NCBI RefSeq assembly: GCF_025813715.1
Contig: NZ_CP107532.1
Span: forward strand, 310,001 to 374,000
Origin: Methylobacterium sp. FF17
Lineage (GTDB): Bacteria; Pseudomonadota; Alphaproteobacteria; Rhizobiales; Beijerinckiaceae
Direction: 5' to 3'
Length of the DNA: 64,000 nt
Shown here one piece after another: positions 1-6,887 of this stretch. Every line of letters starts with the position of its first letter. The stretch's first letter is position 1. The position numbers were made by a program, and so were the translations under genes. The notes under the pieces were generated by a model, which saw only the letters and a program-made list of their open reading frames with translations, made no database searches and was not told where the DNA came from.

Positions 1-709
1 AATCGTCCGCGAGGTCGTTACGGAACGCCTCGAAGCCGCCGATCTCGGCGAGCGCCTCGGCGGTGAACGCGATGGTGGAGCCGAAGCACGGATTGGCGAG
101 CCCCAGGGACGTGCCCATCACCACGTTGGGTAGGAATTGGACATCGATGGCGAGGGCCGAGAGGTGGGCCCAGATACCCCGATGCGCCGGCACGCCGTGA
201 TACAGACAGGTGACGCCGTTGACGCCGGGCTGACCGAGTTCGGCGACGAGGCGGCCGAGGTAGTCCGGCTTCACCACCATGTCGCTATCGGCGAGCACGA
301 TCACCTCATGGGCGATCAGGCCCGACATGTTGATGAGGTTAGAGACTTTGCGGTTCGTGCCGTGCTGGCGCGCGTCGATCACGAGGTCGAGGCGCTTGCC
401 CGGATAGGCGGCCTGGAGCCGGCGCACGACGGCGATGGCCGGGTCTGCGGCGTTCTGAACGCCGAACACGACCTGTACCGGTCCGGCATAGGCTTGCTGG
501 CAGACGGTCTCGAGATTCTCGTAGAGGTTCGGCTCGATGCCGCATAACGGCTTCAGGATCGTCACCGAGGGAGCCGCCGCACCGAGCGCCGGGGCCGGTT
601 TGCGCGCGAAACGCCCCGCCAGCACGGCGGCCGTCAGACCGTACAGGCAGCCGACCAGGGCGATCAGGGGCAGAAGGTGCGAGAGCCAGGTCAGGTCCAT
701 GAGGGGCAT
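1..709 (-). CDS. hpnI: Hopanoid biosynthesis glycosyltransferase HpnI (3' end beyond window)
   Basis: Partial gene: about 236 codons are present and the C-terminus lies beyond the left edge. HpnI is a membrane-associated family 2 glycosyltransferase that adds an N-acetylhexosamine to bacteriohopanetetrol, the step before HpnK deacetylation and HpnJ conversion to the cyclitol ether. Visible features are an N-terminal membrane segment, the stretch TILKPLCGIEPNLYENLET and then VQVVFGVQNAADPAI, which are typical of HpnI/ceramide-glucosyltransferase-like enzymes, and an acidic motif VLADSDMVV for nucleotide-sugar/metal binding. The start is ATG at 709 or 700 in the same frame; neither has a strong ribosome site. 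It lies 97 bases downstream of hpnM on the same strand, so an hpnL-hpnM-hpnI operon is likely. hpnK and hpnJ are expected to the left but cannot be seen. Confidence 0.88.
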   Translation of the reverse strand, partial: MPLMDLTWLSHLLPLIALVGCLYGLTAAVLAGRFARKPAPALGAAAPSVTILKPLCGIEPNLYENLETVCQQAYAGPVQVVFGVQNAADPAIAVVRRLQAAYPGKRLDLVIDARQHGTNRKVSNLINMSGLIAHEVIVLADSDMVVKPDYLGRLVAELGQPGVNGVTCLYHGVPAHRGIWAHLSALAIDVQFLPNVVMGTSLGLANPCFGSTIAFTAEALAEIGGFEAFRNDLADD

Positions 710-805
710 CGCTCGGTCACGGGTCTCGTGAGAGTGCCGCGGGATCGAGCGGCGCGAATGATTCGAAGATCGGGAGGAAGAAAGTCCGGCCTCTCTCGCC
801 GGACT

Positions 806-1417
806 CTAAGGCGCTGGTTTGACGGCGAGCATGCCCGTGGTGCGATCGCGCAGAAATGTCAGAAGCGCGTCCGCGCCGCCGGCCTTCAGCGGTTCGGCGA
901 AGCTGCCCCGTAAACTCGCCACTTCGCTGACGTTGCCGTTGAGGTAGACGTCCTGGACCCGGTTATCCGGGCCGAGAAGGAAATCGACCTGCGAGGTGTC
1001 TCCGTCCCGGTTCGCGACCTCGGTCTGGACCATTCGGTTCGGCCCCCGCGTCTCGCTTTGCGGCTTGACGCTGAAGATACCGCCCGCCGCCTGCGCAAGG
1101 CGCGTGGCGTAGGTCGCGGTGAAGTACCGGCCGAATGCCTCGGTGAGGGCGCCCTGCTGCTCGGGGGTGAACGCCTTCCACTTCGGACCAACGGCGACGC
1201 GGATCATTGCGGGGAAATCGAAGGTCTCGGCCAGGGTGCTGCCGATGCCGTCCGCGCGCGCCTTCACGTCCTTCGGGCTGTCCTTCAGGGCCGATTCGAA
1301 GCGTGCGTAGGTCTTGCTGATCGCCGCAACGGCCGGATCTTCGGCGGCTAGGGCAACGGTGCCGCCCTGGATCAGGCCGGTCACCAGTAGGGCGAGGGCG
1401 ATGCGTTTCAGGCGCAC
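806..1417 (-). CDS. hpnM: Hopanoid-associated periplasmic protein HpnM (MlaC/Ttg2D family)
   Basis: A 203-residue protein with a clear Sec signal peptide (MRLKRIALALLVTGLIQGG, cleavage near ALAA). The rest matches the MlaC/Ttg2D fold: the region around residues 60-120, with TLAETFDFPAMIRVAVG and a following helix on FGRYFTATYATRLA, is typical. MlaC-type proteins carry lipids across the periplasm; HpnM is the hopanoid-linked version and is thought to work with the HpnN exporter, which is not in this window. The GTG start lies inside the last codons of hpnL (10-base overlap), which indicates translational coupling. Confidence 0.85.
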   Translation of the reverse strand: MRLKRIALALLVTGLIQGGTVALAAEDPAVAAISKTYARFESALKDSPKDVKARADGIGSTLAETFDFPAMIRVAVGPKWKAFTPEQQGALTEAFGRYFTATYATRLAQAAGGIFSVKPQSETRGPNRMVQTEVANRDGDTSQVDFLLGPDNRVQDVYLNGNVSEVASLRGSFAEPLKAGGADALLTFLRDRTTGMLAVKPAP

Positions 1418-2511
1418 TTCTTGAAGTCTCCCAGATCGTCGTCATTGCGGATCCGGGCAGCGCCGAGATCGCTGGCCAAGCCATAAACAGGAACCGGGAT
1501 ACGGATCTCGCGGAGCAGGCCGGCTTCGGCTCTGGGCTCGGGGGCCTCTTCCGCCACCGCGGAGCGGCCCTCGAGAGCGTGCCAGGCGAAGAGTCCGGGA
1601 ACGCCGACGAGGAGGTCCGCGAGTCGCTTGACCAGCGACAGGGCGAGGGCCGCCTCGGCCGGAATTCCGAAGATGGCGCAGAGGGCGATCAGGCCGCCTT
1701 CCTGCGCGCCGAGGGCGCCGGGTACCGCGAAGGCCGCGCCGCGCACCGCCTGAGCCAGGCTCTCGATCACCACCGCCTCGACGACGCTCACGGGATATCC
1801 CATGAAGTGCAGGGCGACATAGACTTCGATCGTGCCAATCAGCCAGCCGCCGAGATGGATGCCGATACCTCCGGCGACCCGCAGGTGCTGGCCGTAGAGG
1901 CGCTTGAGGCTGGCATAGAGCACGTCGATGGCGCCGAGCGCCTGCCACTCGCGGGAGCCGGCGAAGCGGGTGACCAGGGCCTGGACGACCTTGTGGCCGC
2001 TGCGACGCTGGATGAGGTAGAACGCCCCGAGGGCGGGTGCAGCGAGTGCCAGGCCGCCGGCCACGGTGCGCACGATCGGTCCGTCGCCGGCGAGCCAGAC
2101 CAGGAGCGCGACGCCCGCCACGGTGAAGATGAACTGGGTCACCGCCTGGGTCATCAGGTCGACGAACATGCTGGCCCCGGCGATTCCGCCGGGAACGCCG
2201 CGCTTGGTCAGCAGTCGGGCGCCCACGAAATCACCGCCGACCTGCGCCACCGGCAGCAGCGTGTTGATCCCCTCGCGCACGAAACGCAGGGTGATGCAGT
2301 CCCGCAACGTCGGGCGGGAAACCTTCGGAAAGATCACGAACCAGCCGAGGCCCGCCCAGGCCACGGCGACGGCGCGCGCGACCACGACAATCAGGGCACC
2401 CCAGCCGGCGCTCACGACGGCGGCGGCCACGTCTTCGAGACCCGAGGACAGGAACAGGCCGACGACCGTGCAGAGACCGGCGATCAGGGCCAATGTCGTC
2501 AGACGCTTCAT
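1408..2511 (-). CDS. hpnL: Hopanoid biosynthesis membrane protein HpnL
   Basis: A 367-residue integral membrane protein of the lysylphosphatidylglycerol-synthase transmembrane/UPF0104 family, the family of HpnL. It begins with a membrane helix (LTTLALIAGLCTVVGLFLSSG) and has several more hydrophobic segments, with the family pattern LRFVREGINTLLPVAQVGGDFVG written here in two parts: LRFVREGINTLLP, then QVGGDFVGARLL near residues 80-105. A GALGAQEGGLIALCAIFG segment follows near residue 265. Its exact reaction is not settled; the family links it to hopanoid handling. The ATG at 2511 has a strong AAAGGGGA site 5 bases upstream, so the longer frame start at 2574 is rejected. First gene of the hpnL-hpnM-hpnI unit and divergent from the amidinotransferase gene. 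Confidence 0.85.
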   Translation of the reverse strand: MKRLTTLALIAGLCTVVGLFLSSGLEDVAAAVVSAGWGALIVVVARAVAVAWAGLGWFVIFPKVSRPTLRDCITLRFVREGINTLLPVAQVGGDFVGARLLTKRGVPGGIAGASMFVDLMTQAVTQFIFTVAGVALLVWLAGDGPIVRTVAGGLALAAPALGAFYLIQRRSGHKVVQALVTRFAGSREWQALGAIDVLYASLKRLYGQHLRVAGGIGIHLGGWLIGTIEVYVALHFMGYPVSVVEAVVIESLAQAVRGAAFAVPGALGAQEGGLIALCAIFGIPAEAALALSLVKRLADLLVGVPGLFAWHALEGRSAVAEEAPEPRAEAGLLREIRIPVPVYGLASDLGAARIRNDDDLGDFKKCA

Positions 2512-2720
2512 GGTCCCCTTTCGGCCAACGGCGCGGGGATCTCGGACGAAGATCCGCCGTGTTTCCGTCAGCAAAAAACCGCCGGAAACGGTGAACGTCT
2601 CCGGAAGTTGCAGCTTTGGGAACCGTTGTCTATCACCCCGGAGACACAGTCAGGACCAAAGCGGCGCAGGGCTCAGGGCCCCCGAATCAGCCGTCGATGT
2701 GCACAAGGGAATGGGAACCG

Positions 2721-3902
2721 ATGGATCGCGAATCACACATCACGGCCGACGAGGCCGTGCGCGACGAGACTCGGGCGGAGCAGTACGGCCATGCCGGTCT
2801 CGACGCGGGGCGGCTTGCCGCCCCGAGTTCCCCGGTGATGGCCTGGAACGAGTGGGATCCGCTGGAGGAGGTCATCGTCGGAAGTCTCGACGGTGCGACC
2901 ATCCCGACACACCACCTCACGGTGATCTTCAACCTGCCGCGGGCGGCCCAGCCCTTCTACCGCTTCGCCTCCGGTTTCCGGTATCCGAAGTTCATGAAGA
3001 CGCTCGCGCAGAAGGAGCTCGACAACTTCATCACGATCCTGGCCGGTGAGGGCGTGAAGATCCGCCGTCCGGACGCGGTCGATTTCTCGCGCAAGTTCAA
3101 GGCGCCGCGCTGGTCTTCGCGCGGCTTCTGCGTCGCCTGCCCGCGCGACCCGTACCTCGTCATCGGTGACGAGATCATCGAGAGCCCGATGTGCTGGCGC
3201 TCACGCTACTTCGAGGGCGACGCCTACCGGTCCCTCTTCAAGGAGTATTTCCGGGCCGGCGCGCGCTGGACCTCGGCCCCCCGTCCGCAGCTGACGGACG
3301 AACTCTACAATTACGACTACCGGGTGCCGAACCTGAAGGCCGGCGAGCCCATGCAGTTCACCGTCAACGAGTTCGAGCCCGTCTTCGATGCGGCGGATTT
3401 CGTGCGCTGCGGCCGCGACCTCTTCGTCACGCGCTCCAACGTCACCAACCTGATGGGCATCGAGTGGCTGCGCCGCCACCTCGGGCCGGGCTTCCGCATC
3501 CACGAGATCGAGAGCCGCTGCCCGCAGCCGATGCATATCGACTCCTCGTTCATGCCCCTGGCCCCCGGCAAGGTGCTGGTGAACCCGGACTATATCGATG
3601 TCGAGAAGCTCCCGGCCGTCCTCAAGAAATGGGACGTGCTGATCGCGCCGCGCCCCGATCCTGTCGAGGGTTTCATGAGCAAGATCTCGATGTGTTCGCC
3701 CTGGACCTCGATCAACGTGCTCGCCATCGACGAGAAGAAGATCGTCGTCGATCAGAGCCAGCCGACCCTGATCAAGGCCCTGAAGGACTGGGGCTTCGAT
3801 CCGATCCCGGCGCCGTTCCTGTCCTATGGCCCGTTCGGTGGCTCGTTCCACTGCGCCACCCTCGACGTGCGTCGGCGCGGAACGCTGAAATCCTACTTCT
3901 AG
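2721..3902 (+). CDS. Glycine amidinotransferase-like enzyme; candidate hopanoid guanidinylase
   Basis: A 393-residue enzyme very similar to the arginine:glycine amidinotransferase family, which moves the amidino group of arginine to an amine. The catalytic set is intact: PRD with D143, FDAADF with D223, MHID with H272 and D274, and the nucleophile C378 in GGSFHCATLDVRRRGTL near the C-terminus. The D223-H272 spacing of 49 residues matches what I recall for the human enzyme (D254/H303). WRSRYFEGDAYRSL and FEPVFDAADF are also close to the human sequence. No signal peptide or membrane segment, so cytoplasmic. Start chosen at ATG 2721, 10 bases after AAGGGA; an in-frame ATG at 2697 is possible. 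The family includes glycine and inosamine-phosphate amidinotransferases, so the substrate is not fixed by sequence. Position next to hpnL/M/I suggests an aminated hopanoid head group (inference). Confidence 0.9.
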   Translation: MDRESHITADEAVRDETRAEQYGHAGLDAGRLAAPSSPVMAWNEWDPLEEVIVGSLDGATIPTHHLTVIFNLPRAAQPFYRFASGFRYPKFMKTLAQKELDNFITILAGEGVKIRRPDAVDFSRKFKAPRWSSRGFCVACPRDPYLVIGDEIIESPMCWRSRYFEGDAYRSLFKEYFRAGARWTSAPRPQLTDELYNYDYRVPNLKAGEPMQFTVNEFEPVFDAADFVRCGRDLFVTRSNVTNLMGIEWLRRHLGPGFRIHEIESRCPQPMHIDSSFMPLAPGKVLVNPDYIDVEKLPAVLKKWDVLIAPRPDPVEGFMSKISMCSPWTSINVLAIDEKKIVVDQSQPTLIKALKDWGFDPIPAPFLSYGPFGGSFHCATLDVRRRGTLKSYF

Positions 3903-3929
3903 GGTTTCCTTCGTCTCAGATCGGTCGGC

Positions 3930-3956
3930 AAAGGGGGCGCCTGGGGCGCCCCCTTT
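3930..3956. terminator. Bidirectional hairpin terminator
   Basis: A perfect 12-bp stem AAAGGGGGCGCC / GGCGCCCCCTTT with loop TGG. The A-run on one side and T-run on the other suit termination in both directions. It sits between the convergent amidinotransferase gene and the polysaccharide export lipoprotein gene. Confidence 0.85.
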
Positions 3957-3962
3957 CTCGTC

Positions 3963-5141
3963 TCAGCGGGCGACGCTGTAGACGGATGCGGCAGCCGAAA
4001 CCGGCGCGGTGACGGTGGAGAAGACGGAGAGGACCTTCTGGACCTCGGTGAAGGGGGCGTTGGAGACGTAGACGAGGTCGCGGTTGCGCATGCGGAAGGC
4101 CTGGGTGAGGAACAGGCTGTTGGGGTCGCGCATGTTGATGCGGTAGACCACCGGCACCAGGGGGGTGCCCAGCAGCGGGCTGCCGGGCTTGAGGCGGCGC
4201 ACCACGGCGGCCGGCTCGAAGCGGAAGATGAAGGTGCCGGTCGGGTCCGCCTGGAAGTCGGACAGGCCCCGCGCCTTGGCCAGGGCCTGGGCCAGCGTGA
4301 TGCCCTCGGCCTGGAACGCGATCTCGGTGGAGTTGCCCAGGGCGCCCACCGCCAGGAAGGTCTGGGGGTCGCGCACCAGGGTGAGGGTGTCGGCCGGGCG
4401 CAGGAAGATGTTCTCGGCCGGGTTCGACACCACGGTGGTCAGGGGCACGGTGGCGGTCTGGGCGCCCCGCGAGAGGCGCACGAAGGTCTCGTTGACGGGC
4501 GCGCGCACGCCGCCGGCGGTGGCGATGACGTCGAGGAGCCGGTCGCCCTTGCCCGAGAGCGGCACGCGGGCGCCGGTGACGGCCTCGCCGGTGACGGTGA
4601 CGGTCTGCGAGACGGACTTGGTCACCGAGACCAGCACCTGGGGCTGGATGGCCTTGCCGGCCAGTTCGGTCTCGATGAGGCCCTGCACGTCCTGCGGGCG
4701 GCGCCCGGCGACCTGGATGCGTCCGGCGTAGGGCACGGTGATGGCCCCGTCGCGGGGCACGACCTGCTCGGGAATGAGGGCGGACTTGGAGCCGGCCGAG
4801 AAGCGGTCGGCCACCAGCGGCCCGGAGAACAGGCCGCCGGAACCGGCTTCCCAGACGGAGATGGCGACGTAGTCGCCGACGCCGATGACGGGTTCGAGGG
4901 AGGGGCGCCGGTCGCCGAAGGAAGCGAGCAGGCTGTCGAGGGCGCGCCCGCGCAGGGCTTCGATGGTGGCCGCGGACAGGTCGACGATCTCGTAGCGGGC
5001 GAAGGTGCCCTCGCTGGTCGAGACGTCGGCCCCGTCGATCACCGCCCCGGTCGTCGGGCCGGCGGCGGGCAGCAGCGACGAGCAGCCCGAGACCAGGCAT
5101 GCCGCCAGGGCCGCCAGGGTCACATTACGCACCATTGTCAT
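3963..5141 (-). CDS. Polysaccharide export outer-membrane lipoprotein (KpsD/Wza/BexD type)
   Basis: A 392-residue lipoprotein of the polysaccharide biosynthesis/export family, which forms the outer-membrane exit channel for capsule. Signal peptide MTMVRNVTLAALAACLVSGC with the lipobox LVSGC and lipidated C20. The poly-export domain follows near residues 85-190 (VIGVGDYVAISVWEAG; GAITVPYAGRIQVAGRRPQD), then SLBB-like repeats (VTVTGEAVTGARVPLSGKGD; TLVRDPQTFLAVGALGNSTE). The C-terminal region with TQAFRMRNRDLVYVSNAP resembles BexD/CtrA. It is the first feature of the capsule-type locus, separated by about 260 bases from the downstream-encoded membrane transferase on the same strand. No inner-membrane ABC exporter (KpsM/T/E) is present nearby. 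Confidence 0.9.
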   Translation of the reverse strand: MTMVRNVTLAALAACLVSGCSSLLPAAGPTTGAVIDGADVSTSEGTFARYEIVDLSAATIEALRGRALDSLLASFGDRRPSLEPVIGVGDYVAISVWEAGSGGLFSGPLVADRFSAGSKSALIPEQVVPRDGAITVPYAGRIQVAGRRPQDVQGLIETELAGKAIQPQVLVSVTKSVSQTVTVTGEAVTGARVPLSGKGDRLLDVIATAGGVRAPVNETFVRLSRGAQTATVPLTTVVSNPAENIFLRPADTLTLVRDPQTFLAVGALGNSTEIAFQAEGITLAQALAKARGLSDFQADPTGTFIFRFEPAAVVRRLKPGSPLLGTPLVPVVYRINMRDPNSLFLTQAFRMRNRDLVYVSNAPFTEVQKVLSVFSTVTAPVSAAASVYSVAR

Positions 5142-5402
5142 TCTCCCGACCGGAGCCGCCGAGGCGACGGTCCGGCGACGACGTTCACCCGGCGCGAGAC
5201 GCGGGCGGCGCCGTTGCTAAGTTCATCCGCTGGTGCAGCCATGGCGGCGGCGGGCCAGGACGACCGCGTGACCAGGGGTCGTTCGCAGACCCCTCGACTC
5301 TCGCCTGATACGCGCTCAAACGCTGCGATCGGTTTAACGGATCATCCAGCTATCCGAGTCGACGCTGCGTTCGGATCACCTCCGCTGTCGGTCCCCATTG
5401 CG

Positions 5403-6887
5403 TCACAACGGTGGCAAGGCCACGCTTGCCTTCTGTGAGACCTGCTCCATGGACGCACGCAATTGGCGGCCGAGTCCGCCGGCGCTGAGGTCGCGCCGCA
5501 TGGGGGCGGTATCGGACGCGGTCCCGAACCGGAAGATCGCGTAATCGGTCGTCGTGTCCTCGAATCCCGGCCGGCAGTTGGGCAGGGACGGCGCGTGGTC
5601 TCCGAAGATGCAAAGCGTCGCCGGCAGGGTCTCTAGGCTCGCGATCAGGGTCTCGACCGCGCGGCCGGTATTCGCCACGTGGGTGAGATACTGCGCCAGG
5701 GGGTCGTCGATGCCCGGCAGGCGACCCGGCTTCCAGGGGCCGTGGTTCTCCATGGTGACGCAGAACAGGAACAGCGCCCCGTCGCGGGCGTGTATTTCCG
5801 CCAGCACGCGCTCGGCGAGCGCCGCGTCGCTGATGTAGGGTCCGAAGCGGGGCGCGCCGGAAAAGTCGTCCTCCATGACGAGGCGATCGAAGCCGAGGCG
5901 GGTCACCACCTCCGCCCGGTTGAAGAAGGCCCGGTGAAACGGGTGGACGAACAGCGTCCCGAAGCCGGCGTCGCGGGCGCGCGCCGGCAGGCTCGTCGGC
6001 TCGCGCCCACCATGCGTGAGGTAGGGATCGAAGACGCCGAAGCCGAGGTCGTCGGCATCCTGCCCGGTGAGGACCGCATGCTCGGTGCGCATGGTGTAGG
6101 CGCCGTGCGCCGGCACACTCAGGCGCCCGTACTGGCTGGCCCGTGTCCGGACGACCTCCATAAGCGGCAGGGGTGGACCACCGAGGCGCTGGGGATCCAT
6201 GAAGGATTCGAGTTGCACCACGACCATGACGGCATCGTCACCGCGGCCCTGTACGGGTTGTCGCGGTACGAGATCGGCGCGGCGCCCGGCCCGCCAGCGC
6301 AGGGCATAGCCGACGATCGTCGCGGGTAGGCCGAAGCGGGCGACGTCCGCCTGCAGCGCCGGCTTGGGGAACAGCCTGGCCAACCCACCCGCGATTCGCC
6401 CGGTGCCCGAGAGCGCCACGAGCGTGAGGAGGAGGAGTGGCAGCGTCAGGACCGCCAGCACCGCGACACTTGGTTCTGCCGGCAGGATCGTCGGCTCGAT
6501 CGCGTACCATGCGGCCACGAACAGGAGGCTGACGCCGATCGGTCCCGCCATCCGGGGGTCCGTCAACGGGTGGGTATAGTAGAGCTCCGGATGGCGCGGG
6601 ACCTGACGCAGCAGTGCGAAGTCGCTGAAGACCAGGGGCTCGCCGATGATTCCCCGCTTCAGCCGGCTGATGACGGCGAGGATCGCCACCGTCAGCACGC
6701 AGGAGAAGCCCGCGAGCCAGGGGCGCCAGGAGAACTGGAACCAGAACGCCATGAGGAGGCCGTAACCCGTCAGGCGAACCGCCAGGTCCGTCGGGCGGCG
6801 GGAGACCGGCCGGGTCCGTCCGCCCTCGACGGCCTCGACGGCGAGGCTGAGCCCCAGCGCGACGATGAGGCTTGCCAGCAGCGTCAT
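5403..6887 (-). CDS. LTA-synthase/sulfatase-type membrane transferase
   Basis: A 494-residue membrane enzyme of the alkaline phosphatase/sulfatase superfamily, as in lipoteichoic acid synthase and MdoB/OpgB. The N-terminal 180 residues hold about five membrane helices; the rest is the catalytic domain. Visible active-site motifs are VVVQLESF (metal-binding E), AHGAYTMRTEHAVLTG (nucleophile Thr region), TMENHGPWK (H) and IFGDHAPSLP (DH). Members move phosphoglycerol or phosphoethanolamine onto glycans outside the membrane; the donor here is unknown. The frame stays open upstream to 8060, but ATG at 6887 overlaps the kpsC stop by 4 bases (ATGA) and gives a natural N-terminal helix, so it was chosen. 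Probably decorates the capsule. Confidence 0.82.
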   Translation of the reverse strand: MTLLASLIVALGLSLAVEAVEGGRTRPVSRRPTDLAVRLTGYGLLMAFWFQFSWRPWLAGFSCVLTVAILAVISRLKRGIIGEPLVFSDFALLRQVPRHPELYYTHPLTDPRMAGPIGVSLLFVAAWYAIEPTILPAEPSVAVLAVLTLPLLLLTLVALSGTGRIAGGLARLFPKPALQADVARFGLPATIVGYALRWRAGRRADLVPRQPVQGRGDDAVMVVVQLESFMDPQRLGGPPLPLMEVVRTRASQYGRLSVPAHGAYTMRTEHAVLTGQDADDLGFGVFDPYLTHGGREPTSLPARARDAGFGTLFVHPFHRAFFNRAEVVTRLGFDRLVMEDDFSGAPRFGPYISDAALAERVLAEIHARDGALFLFCVTMENHGPWKPGRLPGIDDPLAQYLTHVANTGRAVETLIASLETLPATLCIFGDHAPSLPNCRPGFEDTTTDYAIFRFGTASDTAPMRRDLSAGGLGRQLRASMEQVSQKASVALPPL

